Assembly: GCA_938003835.1 (NCBI GenBank)
Contig: CALKXJ010000027.1
Location: 62,001 to 126,000 of the forward strand
Origin: an uncultured Bryobacteraceae bacterium
Lineage (GTDB): Bacteria; Acidobacteriota; Terriglobia; Bryobacterales; Bryobacteraceae
Direction of reading: 5' to 3'
DNA: 64,000 nucleotides
Shown in pieces: positions 34,483 to 42,738 of the stretch. The translations under genes and the position numbers were made by a program. The notes beneath the pieces were generated by a model, which did no database searches, was not told where the DNA came from, and saw only the letters and a list, made by a program, of their open reading frames with translations. The stretch's first letter is position 1. Each line of letters opens with the position of its first letter.

Positions 34483-35163
34483 TTAGAAATGCTCGCGGAG
34501 CTCGGCGAAGCGGCCTACCCGCACCAGGCGCGGGTGGTCGGGAATCTCCTGTCGCTCGAGATGCCAGGTGCGCGGGTGGGGAACGTAAACCGCGCCGAGG
34601 CCGGCCTCGAGCGCCGGCAGGATGTCGGACTTGGGGGAATTTCCCACCATCCACGTCCGCGCCGGGTCGAGACCCCGCTCGGCGGCGAGCTTGCGGTACG
34701 CCGCGGCGTCCTTCTCCTTGACGATCACCGTGTGGCCGAACCAGACGCCCAGGCCCGAGCGGTCGATCTTGAGCTTCTGCTCCTCCGGGTGGCCTTTGGT
34801 CACGAGCGTCAGGTCGTGGCGCTGGGCCAGGTAGGCCAGCGTCTCCTCGACGCCCTCGATCAACACCAGGGGCTGATCGAGGATGCGCCAGGCGATTGCC
34901 ATGACGCGGTCGAGATCCTCCTCCCGGATGTGGCGCTCCGCCAGCCGCAGATAGCACTCGGTCATGTTCCGCCCGAAGTTCTCCGTGCCGTAGCCGTGGA
35001 GGCGAATGTTGGCGAGCTCGATCTCGTCCAGGATGGCACGGATCTCCTGCGGCGTGAGCGTCGAATGATCGAGGAATTCGACGAACTCGGCAAAGGCCTG
35101 CTCGAAATAGACGTTGTTTTCCCAGAGCGTGTCGTCGGCGTCGATGAACAGGTGCTGGCGCAC
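34483..35163 (-). CDS. HAD-superfamily hydrolase
   Basis: The 226-residue protein has the four HAD motifs: F-I-D-A-D-D-T-L-W (nucleophile aspartate and acid), V-T-K-G-H (threonine), the lysine in Q-K-L-K-I-D, and V-G-N-S-P-K-S-D with the final aspartate. It resembles the phosphatase and dehalogenase branch with a helical cap. The substrate is unknown. It starts at a GTG nine bases after the stop of the LON-domain gene. A longer upstream frame on this strand is only the overlap with that gene. Confidence 0.85.
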   Translation of the reverse strand: MRQHLFIDADDTLWENNVYFEQAFAEFVEFLDHSTLTPQEIRAILDEIELANIRLHGYGTENFGRNMTECYLRLAERHIREEDLDRVMAIAWRILDQPLVLIEGVEETLAYLAQRHDLTLVTKGHPEEQKLKIDRSGLGVWFGHTVIVKEKDAAAYRKLAAERGLDPARTWMVGNSPKSDILPALEAGLGAVYVPHPRTWHLERQEIPDHPRLVRVGRFAELREHF

Positions 35164-35171
35164 GCGGGCGG

Positions 35172-35801
35172 TCAGCCTCGGGTGAGATTCGGGCCGCGGC
35201 CATTGAAGGGCGCCACGGCCTTGACGTGAGCCGTGTAGCGCTGCCGGGCCGCCTGAAGCGGAGCGAATTCGATGAGCTGGCGCAGCCGCTCCCGCTCGGA
35301 ACGCATCGTGAGCAGGAGCTGCCGGAATTCCGGATCCGGAATGGCTTGGGCAAGCTGAAAGCTGAGCTGCGGATCGTCGAGCTCGGGCGGCGGGGGCGGC
35401 TCCTCGCTCCCGGTTTCGGTCAGCAGGCGGTAAGCCTGGAGAGCCTTGGCCTTGAGCTCGGCGGGCACCGGCTCGCTCTCCTCGTCGTTGAAGAATCGCA
35501 CCGCGCCGCGCAGGTAGGCGCGCTCGGTGTCCAGGCTCTCGATCTCGAACCGGCGCACGCCGACCACGACGATGTCCATGCGGCCGTCGTCGTACTTCTG
35601 GGTGACCTTTTCCACCACCGCGGTGCAGCCCGTGGCGACAATGCCCTTCTCGGCGGCTAGCACGATGCCGAACTCGGAGCGGTTGCGGATGCACTCGCCG
35701 ATCATCTCCTTGTAGCGCTCTTCGAAGATGTGCAAAGGCAGGTGCGTTCGCGGCAGCAGCACCACTCCCAGCGGGAAGAGCGGCAGCAGCTCCGTCGGCA
35801 T
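35172..35801 (-). CDS. LON substrate-binding domain protein
   Basis: The 209-residue protein matches the N-terminal (LON) domain of Lon protease without ATPase or peptidase parts. It has the signature L-L-P-L-F-P-L-G-V-V-L-L-P, H-L-P-L-H-I-F-E-E-R-Y and C-I-R-N-R-S-E-F-G-I-V. Stand-alone LON proteins are common and their function is not well established. The ATG at 35801 precedes the motif directly. A GATAAT lies just upstream on this strand. It is divergent from the SDR gene, with 26 bases between starts. Confidence 0.88.
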   Translation of the reverse strand: MPTELLPLFPLGVVLLPRTHLPLHIFEERYKEMIGECIRNRSEFGIVLAAEKGIVATGCTAVVEKVTQKYDDGRMDIVVVGVRRFEIESLDTERAYLRGAVRFFNDEESEPVPAELKAKALQAYRLLTETGSEEPPPPPELDDPQLSFQLAQAIPDPEFRQLLLTMRSERERLRQLIEFAPLQAARQRYTAHVKAVAPFNGRGPNLTRG

Positions 35802-35827
35802 GCTACCATTATCCCCCAAGACCTCCC

Positions 35828-36616
35828 ATGGACCTGCGTGGCAAGACCGTCTTGATCACCGGTGCGAGCGAAGGAATCGGAGCGGCCAGCGCGGCAGCGT
35901 TCGCCCGGCGGGGCGCGCGCCTGGCGCTGGTGGCGCGCCGCGAGGAGAGGCTCCGCGCCGTGGGCGGGCCGGAGGCGCTCGTCATAGCCGGCGACCTGAC
36001 TGACCCGGAAGTGCAACGCCGCGCGGTCGAGGAGACACTAGAGCGTTACGGCTCGCTCGACGTGCTCGTGAACAACGCCGGCGTGGGGCTGTACTCGCCC
36101 ACGGTCTTGGCGCCGATGGAGGCGGTCCGCCGGCTGTTCGAGCTGAACCTGATGGCGCCGCTGGGACTGATCCGCTTCGCCGTGCCCCATATGGAACGCC
36201 AGGGCGGCGGCACGATCGTCAACGTCAGCTCGATCGTGGGCAAGGTGACGATGCCGTGGCTGACGCTGTACTCGGCTTCGAAGTTCGCGCTGAACTCTCT
36301 CACCGACGGGTTGCGCATGGAGCTGGGCGCCAGGGGCATTCGCTTCATCGCCGTCTGCCCGGGCCATGTCAAGACCGGTTTCGGAGCCAACGCGCTGTGG
36401 GGGCGTCCGCCGGCGGGGCTCGAGCGCGCCCGCGCCTTCTCGATCACCGCCGAGGAGTGCGCCTCCGCCATCGTGCGCGCCGTCGAGCGGGGCAAGCGAA
36501 CCGTGGTGGTGCCCGCCGCCGGCTGGATCCTAGTCGGCTTTGCCCGGTTGCTGCCCTGGCTTGTCGACTGGCAACTGGCGCGAATCTATCGTAGTGTGGA
36601 TAGGGAGCTTGGATGA
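35828..36616 (+). CDS. Short-chain dehydrogenase/reductase
   Basis: The 262-residue SDR has the nucleotide-binding motif T-G-A-S-E-G-I-G, N-N-A-G, and the catalytic S135, Y148 and K152 (Y-S-A-S-K). A hydrophobic C-terminal segment (GWILVGFARLLPWLVDWQL) may associate with the membrane. The substrate is unknown. Its stop overlaps the shikimate kinase ATG by four bases. Confidence 0.9.
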   Translation: MDLRGKTVLITGASEGIGAASAAAFARRGARLALVARREERLRAVGGPEALVIAGDLTDPEVQRRAVEETLERYGSLDVLVNNAGVGLYSPTVLAPMEAVRRLFELNLMAPLGLIRFAVPHMERQGGGTIVNVSSIVGKVTMPWLTLYSASKFALNSLTDGLRMELGARGIRFIAVCPGHVKTGFGANALWGRPPAGLERARAFSITAEECASAIVRAVERGKRTVVVPAAGWILVGFARLLPWLVDWQLARIYRSVDRELG

Positions 36617-37140
36617 TCCTCAAGCTGAAACGCACGCCGGGCATCTACCTGGTGGGCTTCATGGCTTGTGGCAAATCGACGATCGGACGCCTGCTGGCGG
36701 ACACGCTCGGCTGGTCGTTCGCCGATATCGACGAGGACATCGAGCGCGGGGCCCGGCGAACGATCAGCGAAATCTTTGAGGTCGAAGGGGAGGAGGTGTT
36801 CCGGCGCATGGAGCAGGAGGCGATCGCCGAGCGCGTCCGGCGCATCGAGAGCGGCCAGCCGACCGTCGTCGCCCTCGGCGGCGGGGCCTTCGCACGCCCG
36901 GAAAATTACGAGCTGGTTGCCGCCAACGGCGTCTCCATCTGGCTGGACTGCCCGCTCGAGATTCTCCTGGAACGCGTCGTCGGCGACACCGCCCGCCCGC
37001 TGGCCCGCGATGTGGAACGGTTCAGGCAGCTTTACGAGGCGCGCCTGCCAGCCTACCAGCGGGCCGACTTCCGCGTGGCGATCAAGGGCAAAGACCCGCT
37101 CACGGTGGTGAACGAGATCCTCAAGCTCCCCATCTTCTGA
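36613..37140 (+). CDS. aroK: Shikimate kinase
   Basis: The 175-residue kinase makes shikimate-3-phosphate in aromatic amino acid synthesis. It has the P-loop G-F-M-A-C-G-K-S-T-I-G, the shikimate/Mg motif F-A-D-I-D-E-D-I-E, the A-L-G-G-G-A-F loop and the lid region with T-A-R-P-L-A. It is coupled to the SDR gene upstream. No other aro gene is in the window. Confidence 0.92.
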   Translation: MILKLKRTPGIYLVGFMACGKSTIGRLLADTLGWSFADIDEDIERGARRTISEIFEVEGEEVFRRMEQEAIAERVRRIESGQPTVVALGGGAFARPENYELVAANGVSIWLDCPLEILLERVVGDTARPLARDVERFRQLYEARLPAYQRADFRVAIKGKDPLTVVNEILKLPIF

Positions 37141-37156
37141 CTCTGAGGGCCCGGCA

Positions 37157-38482
37157 ATGGAAACCACGTTGCGGAAACATGCCTTGCAAATCTTCCGGGC
37201 GGCGCTCGGCGCGGCCGACCCCATCGAAGCGATTCTCCGGCACGTGCGCCTGGACGGGGATTCTCTGGTTGCAGGCAAGCGGCGCTATCGTCTCGCCGAT
37301 TACGACCGGGTGCTGGTGGTGGGCGCCGGCAAAGCCGGCGCGGCGATGGGACGCGCGCTCGAGCGGCTGCTGGGCCGGAGGATCTCCGGAGGCTGGATCA
37401 ACGTCAAGTACGGGCACGTCGCCCCGCTGCGGCGGATCCAGTTGCACGAGTGCGGTCACCCGGTGCCGGATGCCGCCGGGGTGGAGGGCGCCCGGCGGAT
37501 CGCCACACTCGCCGCCGAGGCCGGCGAGCGCGACCTGCTTTTTTGCGTGATCTCCGGGGGCGCCTCGGCGCTCATGCCGTTGCCCGCGGAGCCGATCACG
37601 CTCGAGGAGAAGCAGGAGACCACCCGGTTGCTGCTGGCCTCCGGCGCCTCCATCCACGAGATGAACGCCGTGCGCAAGCACCTCTCCCGCATCAAGGGCG
37701 GGCAACTGGCGCGGCTGGCCTGGCCGGCCACCCTCGTCTCGCTGTTGCTGTCCGACGTCATCGGCGACGATCTCGACGTCATCGGCTCAGGGCCGACGGC
37801 CCCGGACAGCTCCACTTTCGCGCAGGCCAAAGCGCTGCTCGAGAAATATGCCATCTGGGATCGCGTGCCGGCTTCGGTGCGCGAACGGATCGAGCAGGGC
37901 GTGGCCGGCGCCATCGAGGAGACGCCCAAGCCGGGCGCGCCCGAGTTCTCGCGGACGCAGAACTTGGTGGTCGGCTCCAATCGCCTGGCCGTCGATGCGG
38001 CAGCGAAGAAGGCGCGTGAGCTGGGCTACCGCACGATGGTGCTGTCGACGTTTGTGGAGGGCGAAACCCGGGACGTGGCCCGCGTGCACGCCGCGATTCT
38101 GAAGGAGATCCGCGCCTCGGCACGGCCGCTGCGCCCGCCGGCCTGCGTCATCTCCGGCGGCGAGACCACGGTGACCCTGCGCGGCGAGGGGCTCGGCGGA
38201 CGCAATCAGGAGTTCGTGCTCGCGGCGGCCATCGACCTGGACGGCTACGAGAAGATTGTCGTGCTCAGCGGGGGCACCGACGGAACCGACGGGCCGACCG
38301 ACGCCGCGGGCGCCGTCGCCGACGGGGAGACCTTGGCTCGGGCGCGCCGGAAAGGATTGGACGCGGCCCGATCGCTGGCTGACAACGACTCCTACCACTT
38401 CTTCGAGGCCCTGGGCGACCTGCTGAAAACCGGGCCGACGCACACCAACGTGATGGACGTGCGCATTCTGTTGGCGGCCTAA
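37157..38482 (+). CDS. Glycerate 2-kinase (GckA/MOFRL type)
   Basis: The 441-residue protein belongs to the type II glycerate kinases. It has V-V-G-A-G-K-A-G-A-A-M-G, C-V-I-S-G-G-A-S-A-L, the L-L-L-S-D-V-I-G-D-D segment, and the MOFRL domain (V-I-S-G-G-E-T-T-V-T-L-R-G-E-G-L-G-G-R-N-Q-E-F). It phosphorylates D-glycerate to 2-phosphoglycerate. It starts 16 bases after aroK and is probably in the same transcript. Confidence 0.93.
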   Translation: METTLRKHALQIFRAALGAADPIEAILRHVRLDGDSLVAGKRRYRLADYDRVLVVGAGKAGAAMGRALERLLGRRISGGWINVKYGHVAPLRRIQLHECGHPVPDAAGVEGARRIATLAAEAGERDLLFCVISGGASALMPLPAEPITLEEKQETTRLLLASGASIHEMNAVRKHLSRIKGGQLARLAWPATLVSLLLSDVIGDDLDVIGSGPTAPDSSTFAQAKALLEKYAIWDRVPASVRERIEQGVAGAIEETPKPGAPEFSRTQNLVVGSNRLAVDAAAKKARELGYRTMVLSTFVEGETRDVARVHAAILKEIRASARPLRPPACVISGGETTVTLRGEGLGGRNQEFVLAAAIDLDGYEKIVVLSGGTDGTDGPTDAAGAVADGETLARARRKGLDAARSLADNDSYHFFEALGDLLKTGPTHTNVMDVRILLAA

Positions 38483-38542
38483 GCGAAAAGCACAACGGGC
38501 CTTCGCGGCCGGCTTCGAGTGCCGTGCTACCTTGGGAGAAAA

Positions 38543-39331
38543 GTGTCGTCACCGCTCAACGTTCGCCTGGAGCAGTACGAGGGGCCGCTCGATCTGCTGC
38601 TGGATCTGATCCACAAGCAGCAGATCAACATCTACGACATTCCCATCGCTAAGATTACCGCTCAGTACCTGGAATACATGGAACGCGCCGCGGAGCTCAA
38701 CATCGAGCTGGGGGCGGAGTTCGTCTACATGGCGGCGACCCTCATCCATATCAAATCCCGCATGTTGCTGCCGCGCGACCCCGCCCTGAGGGAGCTCGAA
38801 GGCGAAGAAGAGGATCCGCGCCAGGAGCTGGTCCGGCGCCTGGTAGAGTATGAGCGGTTCAAGAATGCCGCCGAGATGCTCCAGCAGAAGCGCTTGATCG
38901 AGGAGGCGGTTTGGTCGAACCCGCAGATTCACCAGTTCCTCTCCGAAGAGGAGGCGCCCGGCCTAGCGGTCACGCTATTCGATCTGGTCCGCACCTTCCA
39001 GATGGTGCTCGAGCGGGCCAGGAAGCGCCCCACGTTCGAGGTTGATCAAGAGGGCGTTAGCGTTTCCGAGATGATCCTTTACTTGAAGGCTTTGCTCCGC
39101 GACCGGCCCGCTTCCCACACCCTTTCGTTTACGCGCCTGCTCGAAGAGCAGCGTAGCCGCAAGGCCATGATCTGCCTGTTTCTGGCCATCCTGGAGCTGG
39201 TCCGACTGCAAGCCATCGTGATCGGCCAAAAGGACGCCTTCGCCGACATTACCATTCGCAAGGGCAAGGCCTTCGATGAGGTTCTGGCCTCGGAGGAGGC
39301 CATCGCCGCCACGGAGGAGGATTACAGCTAG
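38543..39331 (+). CDS. scpA: Segregation and condensation protein ScpA
   Basis: The 262-residue kleisin bridges SMC heads with ScpB. The N-terminal signature (EQYEGPLDLLLDLIHKQQIN) and central F-V-Y-M-A-A-T-L-I-H-I-K-S-R-M-L-L-P are typical. The GTG at 38543 follows GGGAG and gives the usual N-terminus. The GTG at 38519 would add eight residues. scpB begins six bases downstream. Confidence 0.93.
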   Translation: MSSPLNVRLEQYEGPLDLLLDLIHKQQINIYDIPIAKITAQYLEYMERAAELNIELGAEFVYMAATLIHIKSRMLLPRDPALRELEGEEEDPRQELVRRLVEYERFKNAAEMLQQKRLIEEAVWSNPQIHQFLSEEEAPGLAVTLFDLVRTFQMVLERARKRPTFEVDQEGVSVSEMILYLKALLRDRPASHTLSFTRLLEEQRSRKAMICLFLAILELVRLQAIVIGQKDAFADITIRKGKAFDEVLASEEAIAATEEDYS

Positions 39332-39337
39332 AGGAAG

Positions 39338-40108
39338 ATGCCCGAAGAGCAGACGCCCCAGCAAGCCGAACTGATTCTCGAGCCTGACCCTGCGGCGCAG
39401 CCTGCGCCGGTAGAGGAGCTTACTGCCGAGGAGCTGCTCGGGCCGGGGCAGCGCACCGAGGGGGACGAGACGGCGCGGGCCGGGCTGAAGGCGCTCGTCG
39501 AGGCGATCGTCTACGTCACGGATGAGCCGCTCACGGCGAAGCAGATTGCCGCAGGGCTTCGCAAACCGATCGCGGAGGTCGAGGCGATTCTCGATGAGCT
39601 GGTGGCCGACTACAGCCGCCCGGGGCGCGGCATCTCGATCCGGCAGGTGGCCGGGGGCTACAAGATGGGCACCAAGCCCGAGCACCACGAGGCGGTCCGC
39701 GCTTTCGCCAAGACGCTGACGCCCCCGTTGAAGCTCTCCATGGCTGCCCTGGAGACGCTGGCCGTCATCGCTTACAAACAGCCCATCACCGCGCCGGAGA
39801 TCATGGAGATTCGCGGCGTCCAGGGCGCCGGAGTATTGAAAACGCTGCTCGAGCACAAGCTGATCACCACCGCCGGGCGGAAGAACGTCGTCGGCCGTCC
39901 CATCCTCTACAAGACCACCAAAGAGTTCCTGATTCAGTTCGGGCTGAAGGACTTGAGCGAGCTGCCGTCGCTCAAGGAGTTCGAGGAACTGGCGCGCCTG
40001 GCCTTCGGCGGCGACAGTCCTCCGCAGCCCGCTCCGGCCGCTCCGGGCCACGCACCGCCGGCTGATGCAGTCGAGGAGCGAGAAGCCGAACAAGATCCGG
40101 GAAGCTGA
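39338..40108 (+). CDS. scpB: Segregation and condensation protein ScpB
   Basis: The 256-residue protein has two winged-helix domains, between about residues 45 and 210. Family motifs are A-I-V-Y-V-T-D-E-P-L-T, I-R-Q-V-A-G-G-Y-K and A-L-E-T-L-A-V-I-A-Y-K-Q-P-I-T. An acidic N-terminus and a proline-rich tail flank them. It forms the SMC complex with ScpA. Its stop shares a base with the next ATG. Confidence 0.94.
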   Translation: MPEEQTPQQAELILEPDPAAQPAPVEELTAEELLGPGQRTEGDETARAGLKALVEAIVYVTDEPLTAKQIAAGLRKPIAEVEAILDELVADYSRPGRGISIRQVAGGYKMGTKPEHHEAVRAFAKTLTPPLKLSMAALETLAVIAYKQPITAPEIMEIRGVQGAGVLKTLLEHKLITTAGRKNVVGRPILYKTTKEFLIQFGLKDLSELPSLKEFEELARLAFGGDSPPQPAPAAPGHAPPADAVEEREAEQDPGS

Positions 40109-40872
40109 TGCCCGCCGAGCGCCTCCAGAAGATCCTGGCCCGCGCCGGCATCGCCAGCCGGCGCAAGGCCGAGGAGTACATTTTGGCGGGCCGCGTCACG
40201 GTGAACGGCAAGACGGTCACTGAACTGGGGGCAAAAGCCGACCCAGAACGCGATCACATCAAGGTGGACGGCAAGCGCATCCGCTTGCCGCACCAGTACA
40301 TTTATCTCGCGCTGAATAAGCCCAAGGAGTGCGTGACGACGCTCTGGGACCCCAAGGGGCGGCGCACGGTTCGCGATCTGATCAAAGGCATTCCGGGACG
40401 CATCTACCCTGTGGGCCGGCTGGACTATCACAGCGAGGGTTTACTGCTGCTCACCAATGACGGCGATTTCGCCGCCCGGATCCTCTCCCCCGCCAGCAAG
40501 GTCCCCAAAACCTATCTGGTGAAGGTGAATGGGCCGCTCGAGCCCGAGCAGGAGGAGGAGTTTCGCCGGGGAATCCCGCTGCACGGCCGCCGGACCGCCC
40601 CGGCCGAGCTCCGACTTGTCCGCCGCGCCCGGAATCCCTGGTACTCGGTTACGCTGGTGGAAGGCCGGCAGAACCAGATTCGTATCATGTTCAAGCATTT
40701 CGGCAAGCTGGTGGAGAAGCTTAAGCGCGTGCGGATCGGCTTTCTCGAGTTAGGCTCGCTCCAGCCCGGCGCCTATCGCCTGCTGACGCCGGCCGAGGTG
40801 AAGCGCTTCCGCCAGCTTCTCGACCTCGACACCGTTTCCCCTGCCAGCCGCAAGCATCACCATGGCTCCTGA
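40108..40872 (+). CDS. rluB: Ribosomal large-subunit pseudouridine synthase (RluB/RsuA family)
   Basis: The 254-residue protein has an N-terminal S4 RNA-binding domain (LQKILARAGIASRRKAEE) and the catalytic aspartate in V-G-R-L-D-Y-H-S-E-G-L-L. The K-V-K or Q-N-Q-I-R segments of the family follow (EGRQNQIRIMFKHFG). Placement after scpB is the common arrangement for rluB. Which uridine it modifies is inferred from this context. Confidence 0.92.
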   Translation: MPAERLQKILARAGIASRRKAEEYILAGRVTVNGKTVTELGAKADPERDHIKVDGKRIRLPHQYIYLALNKPKECVTTLWDPKGRRTVRDLIKGIPGRIYPVGRLDYHSEGLLLLTNDGDFAARILSPASKVPKTYLVKVNGPLEPEQEEEFRRGIPLHGRRTAPAELRLVRRARNPWYSVTLVEGRQNQIRIMFKHFGKLVEKLKRVRIGFLELGSLQPGAYRLLTPAEVKRFRQLLDLDTVSPASRKHHHGS

Positions 40873-41266
40873 AATTCGCGATCTTCTCCGGACCAGCCGC
40901 GTGATTGCGGTGGTGGGCCTGTCTTCGAAACGCTGGCGGCCCAGCTACGGCGTGAGCGAGTACATGCAGCGCCACGGCTATCGCATCATCCCGGTGAACC
41001 CCGGCGAGTCGGAGGTTCTTGGCGAGAAGGCTTATCCGGATCTCGACTCCGTGCCGGAGCCCGTCGATATCGTCAACGTCTTCCGCCGGTCGGAGTTCGT
41101 GCCCGAGGTCGTGGAGGCGGCTATCCGAAAGGGCGCTCGCGCCATTTGGATGCAGGAAGGCGTCGTCCATGAGGAGGCCGCGCGCCGCGCGGCCGAGGCG
41201 GGTTTGGTGGTGGTGATGGACCGCTGCATCCTCAAGGAGCACCGGAAACTCTCTACTGCCGGCTGA
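40862..41266 (+). CDS. CoA-binding domain protein (YccU type)
   Basis: The 134-residue Rossmann-like protein has V-I-A-V-V-G-L-S-S-K, Y-R-I-I-P-V-N-P and I-W-M-Q-E-G-V, the motifs of stand-alone CoA-binding proteins. The cellular role is not known. It starts inside the last 11 bases of the rluB-like gene. Confidence 0.9.
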   Translation: MAPEIRDLLRTSRVIAVVGLSSKRWRPSYGVSEYMQRHGYRIIPVNPGESEVLGEKAYPDLDSVPEPVDIVNVFRRSEFVPEVVEAAIRKGARAIWMQEGVVHEEAARRAAEAGLVVVMDRCILKEHRKLSTAG

Positions 41267-41301
41267 GATCTTGCGGGCAAGAGAGCCTCGTGAGGGCCGT
41301 A

Positions 41302-41307
41302 TATAAT
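41302..41307 (+). promoter_or_regulatory. -10 box (TATAAT) of the nfeD-SPFH transcript
   Basis: A perfect TATAAT lies 31 bases before the NfeD-like ATG. No good -35 hexamer is at the normal distance. Confidence 0.5.
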
Positions 41308-41338
41308 AGGTGCGACCTGCCGGAGGCGAGGAGCGGAG

Positions 41339-41776
41339 ATGATCGTCACGTGGTGGATGTGGTTCGTCTTGGGAGTCCTGCTGCTGCTGGCCGAATTTAC
41401 GACGCCCGGCGCCTTTTATCTGTTTTTCTTCGGGCTGGGCGCCATCGCTGTCGGCCTGCTGGGCGGGCTGGGCATCCAGCCGCCGCTTGCCGTGCAGCTC
41501 TTGCTGTTTCTCGTCTTTTCCATCGGCCTGCTGGCGCTGTTGCGCAAACGTTTGCGCGTGCGCTTCGACAGCAAACTGCCGGACCGGGAAGTGGACAACG
41601 TCGTCGGCGAAATCGCCGTCGCGCTTGAGGAGATTCCCGTCGACGCCGTGGGCAAGGCCGAGCTGCGCGGTTCGGTCTGGAACGCGCGCAACGTCGGCGA
41701 TGCGCCGCTTGCCCGCAATCAGCGCTGCGCGGTGCTCCGGGTGGAAGGCCTCACGCTTTGGATCGCACCCAACTGA
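41339..41776 (+). CDS. NfeD-like membrane protein
   Basis: The 145-residue protein has two or three N-terminal membrane helices (WWMWFVLGVLLLLAEF, FYLFFFGLGAIAVGLLGGL) and a C-terminal OB-fold-like domain (about 75-145, VVGEIAVALEEIPVDAVGKA). This is the short NfeD form, which regularly partners with SPFH proteins, here encoded 22 bases downstream. Confidence 0.9.
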   Translation: MIVTWWMWFVLGVLLLLAEFTTPGAFYLFFFGLGAIAVGLLGGLGIQPPLAVQLLLFLVFSIGLLALLRKRLRVRFDSKLPDREVDNVVGEIAVALEEIPVDAVGKAELRGSVWNARNVGDAPLARNQRCAVLRVEGLTLWIAPN

Positions 41777-41798
41777 ATCCGTCTCAAGGGAGGTTCCT

Positions 41799-42731
41799 AT
41801 GGAAATCAGCGGCAGTCTGATCGCCCTGATCGTCTTCGTGCTCTTCGCCATGATCGTGCTCGCTAAAACGGCCGTCGTGGTGCCGCAGCAAAACGCCTTC
41901 ATCGTGGAGCGGCTCGGCAAGTACTCGGCGACGCTTCAAGCCGGCTTCCACATCCTGACGCCGTTCATCGACGTCGTCCGCTATAAGCTCTCACTCAAGG
42001 AACAGGCCATCGACATTCCCGAGCAGATCTGCATCACGCGCGACAACGTGCAGGTGGCCGTCGATGGAGTGCTCTACCTCAAGGTGATGAATCCGGAGCG
42101 CGCCGTCTACGGCATCTCCGACTACATCTTCGCCATCGCCCAGCTCGCCCAGACGACGCTGCGGAGCGAGATCGGCAAGATCGACCTGGATAAGACCTTC
42201 GAAGAGCGCACCAACATCAACACCGCCGTGGTGAGCGAGCTCGATAAAGCCTCTGAGCCCTGGGGCGTGAAGGTGCTCCGCTACGAGATCAAGAACATCA
42301 CGCCGCCCAAAGACGTGCTGAGCGCCATGGAAAAGCAGATGCGCGCCGAGCGCGAGAAGCGCGCCCTGATTCTCACCTCCGAGGGCCAGCGCGACTCGGC
42401 CATCAATACCGCCGAAGGCGAAAAGCAGCGCGTCATCAAGGCGTCCGAGGCGGCGCGCATGCGGCAGATCAACGAGGCCGAGGGCCAGGCGCAGGCCATC
42501 CTCACTGTGGCCAACGCCACCGCCGAGGGCATTCGCCGCATCGCCAGCGCCATCCAGGAGCCGGGCGGCATGGAGGCGGTCAACCTCCGCGTTGCCGAGC
42601 AGTACATCCAGCAGTTCGGCAACCTGGCCAAACAGACCAATACCCTGATCCTGCCGGCCAACCTCGCGGATCTGGGCGGGCTGATCGCCACGGCGATGAG
42701 CGCCGTCCGGCAGACGAGCCCGGCCAGTTGA
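41799..42731 (+). CDS. SPFH/Band 7 stomatin-like membrane protein (QmcA type)
   Basis: The 310-residue protein has one N-terminal membrane helix, then the Band 7 domain (V-P-Q-Q-N-A-F-I-V-E-R-L-G-K-Y, T-P-F-I-D-V-V-R-Y). A long coiled coil (about 165-265, AMEKQMRAEREKRALIL, AINTAEGEKQRVIKASEA) follows. It likely forms large ring assemblies in membrane microdomains with the NfeD partner. AAGGGAGG precedes the ATG at 41799. Confidence 0.92.
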   Translation: MEISGSLIALIVFVLFAMIVLAKTAVVVPQQNAFIVERLGKYSATLQAGFHILTPFIDVVRYKLSLKEQAIDIPEQICITRDNVQVAVDGVLYLKVMNPERAVYGISDYIFAIAQLAQTTLRSEIGKIDLDKTFEERTNINTAVVSELDKASEPWGVKVLRYEIKNITPPKDVLSAMEKQMRAEREKRALILTSEGQRDSAINTAEGEKQRVIKASEAARMRQINEAEGQAQAILTVANATAEGIRRIASAIQEPGGMEAVNLRVAEQYIQQFGNLAKQTNTLILPANLADLGGLIATAMSAVRQTSPAS

Positions 42732-42738
42732 ATCCGGC

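Noticed and set aside
35164-35694. N-terminal extension of the HAD gene upstream of 35163
   Set aside because: It would overlap almost the whole LON-domain gene in a second frame. The HAD motif begins directly after the GTG at 35163.
38498-38510. Small hairpin GGCC-TTCGC-GGCC before scpA
   Set aside because: A four-pair stem of a self-complementary GC tetramer is expected by chance in this genome.
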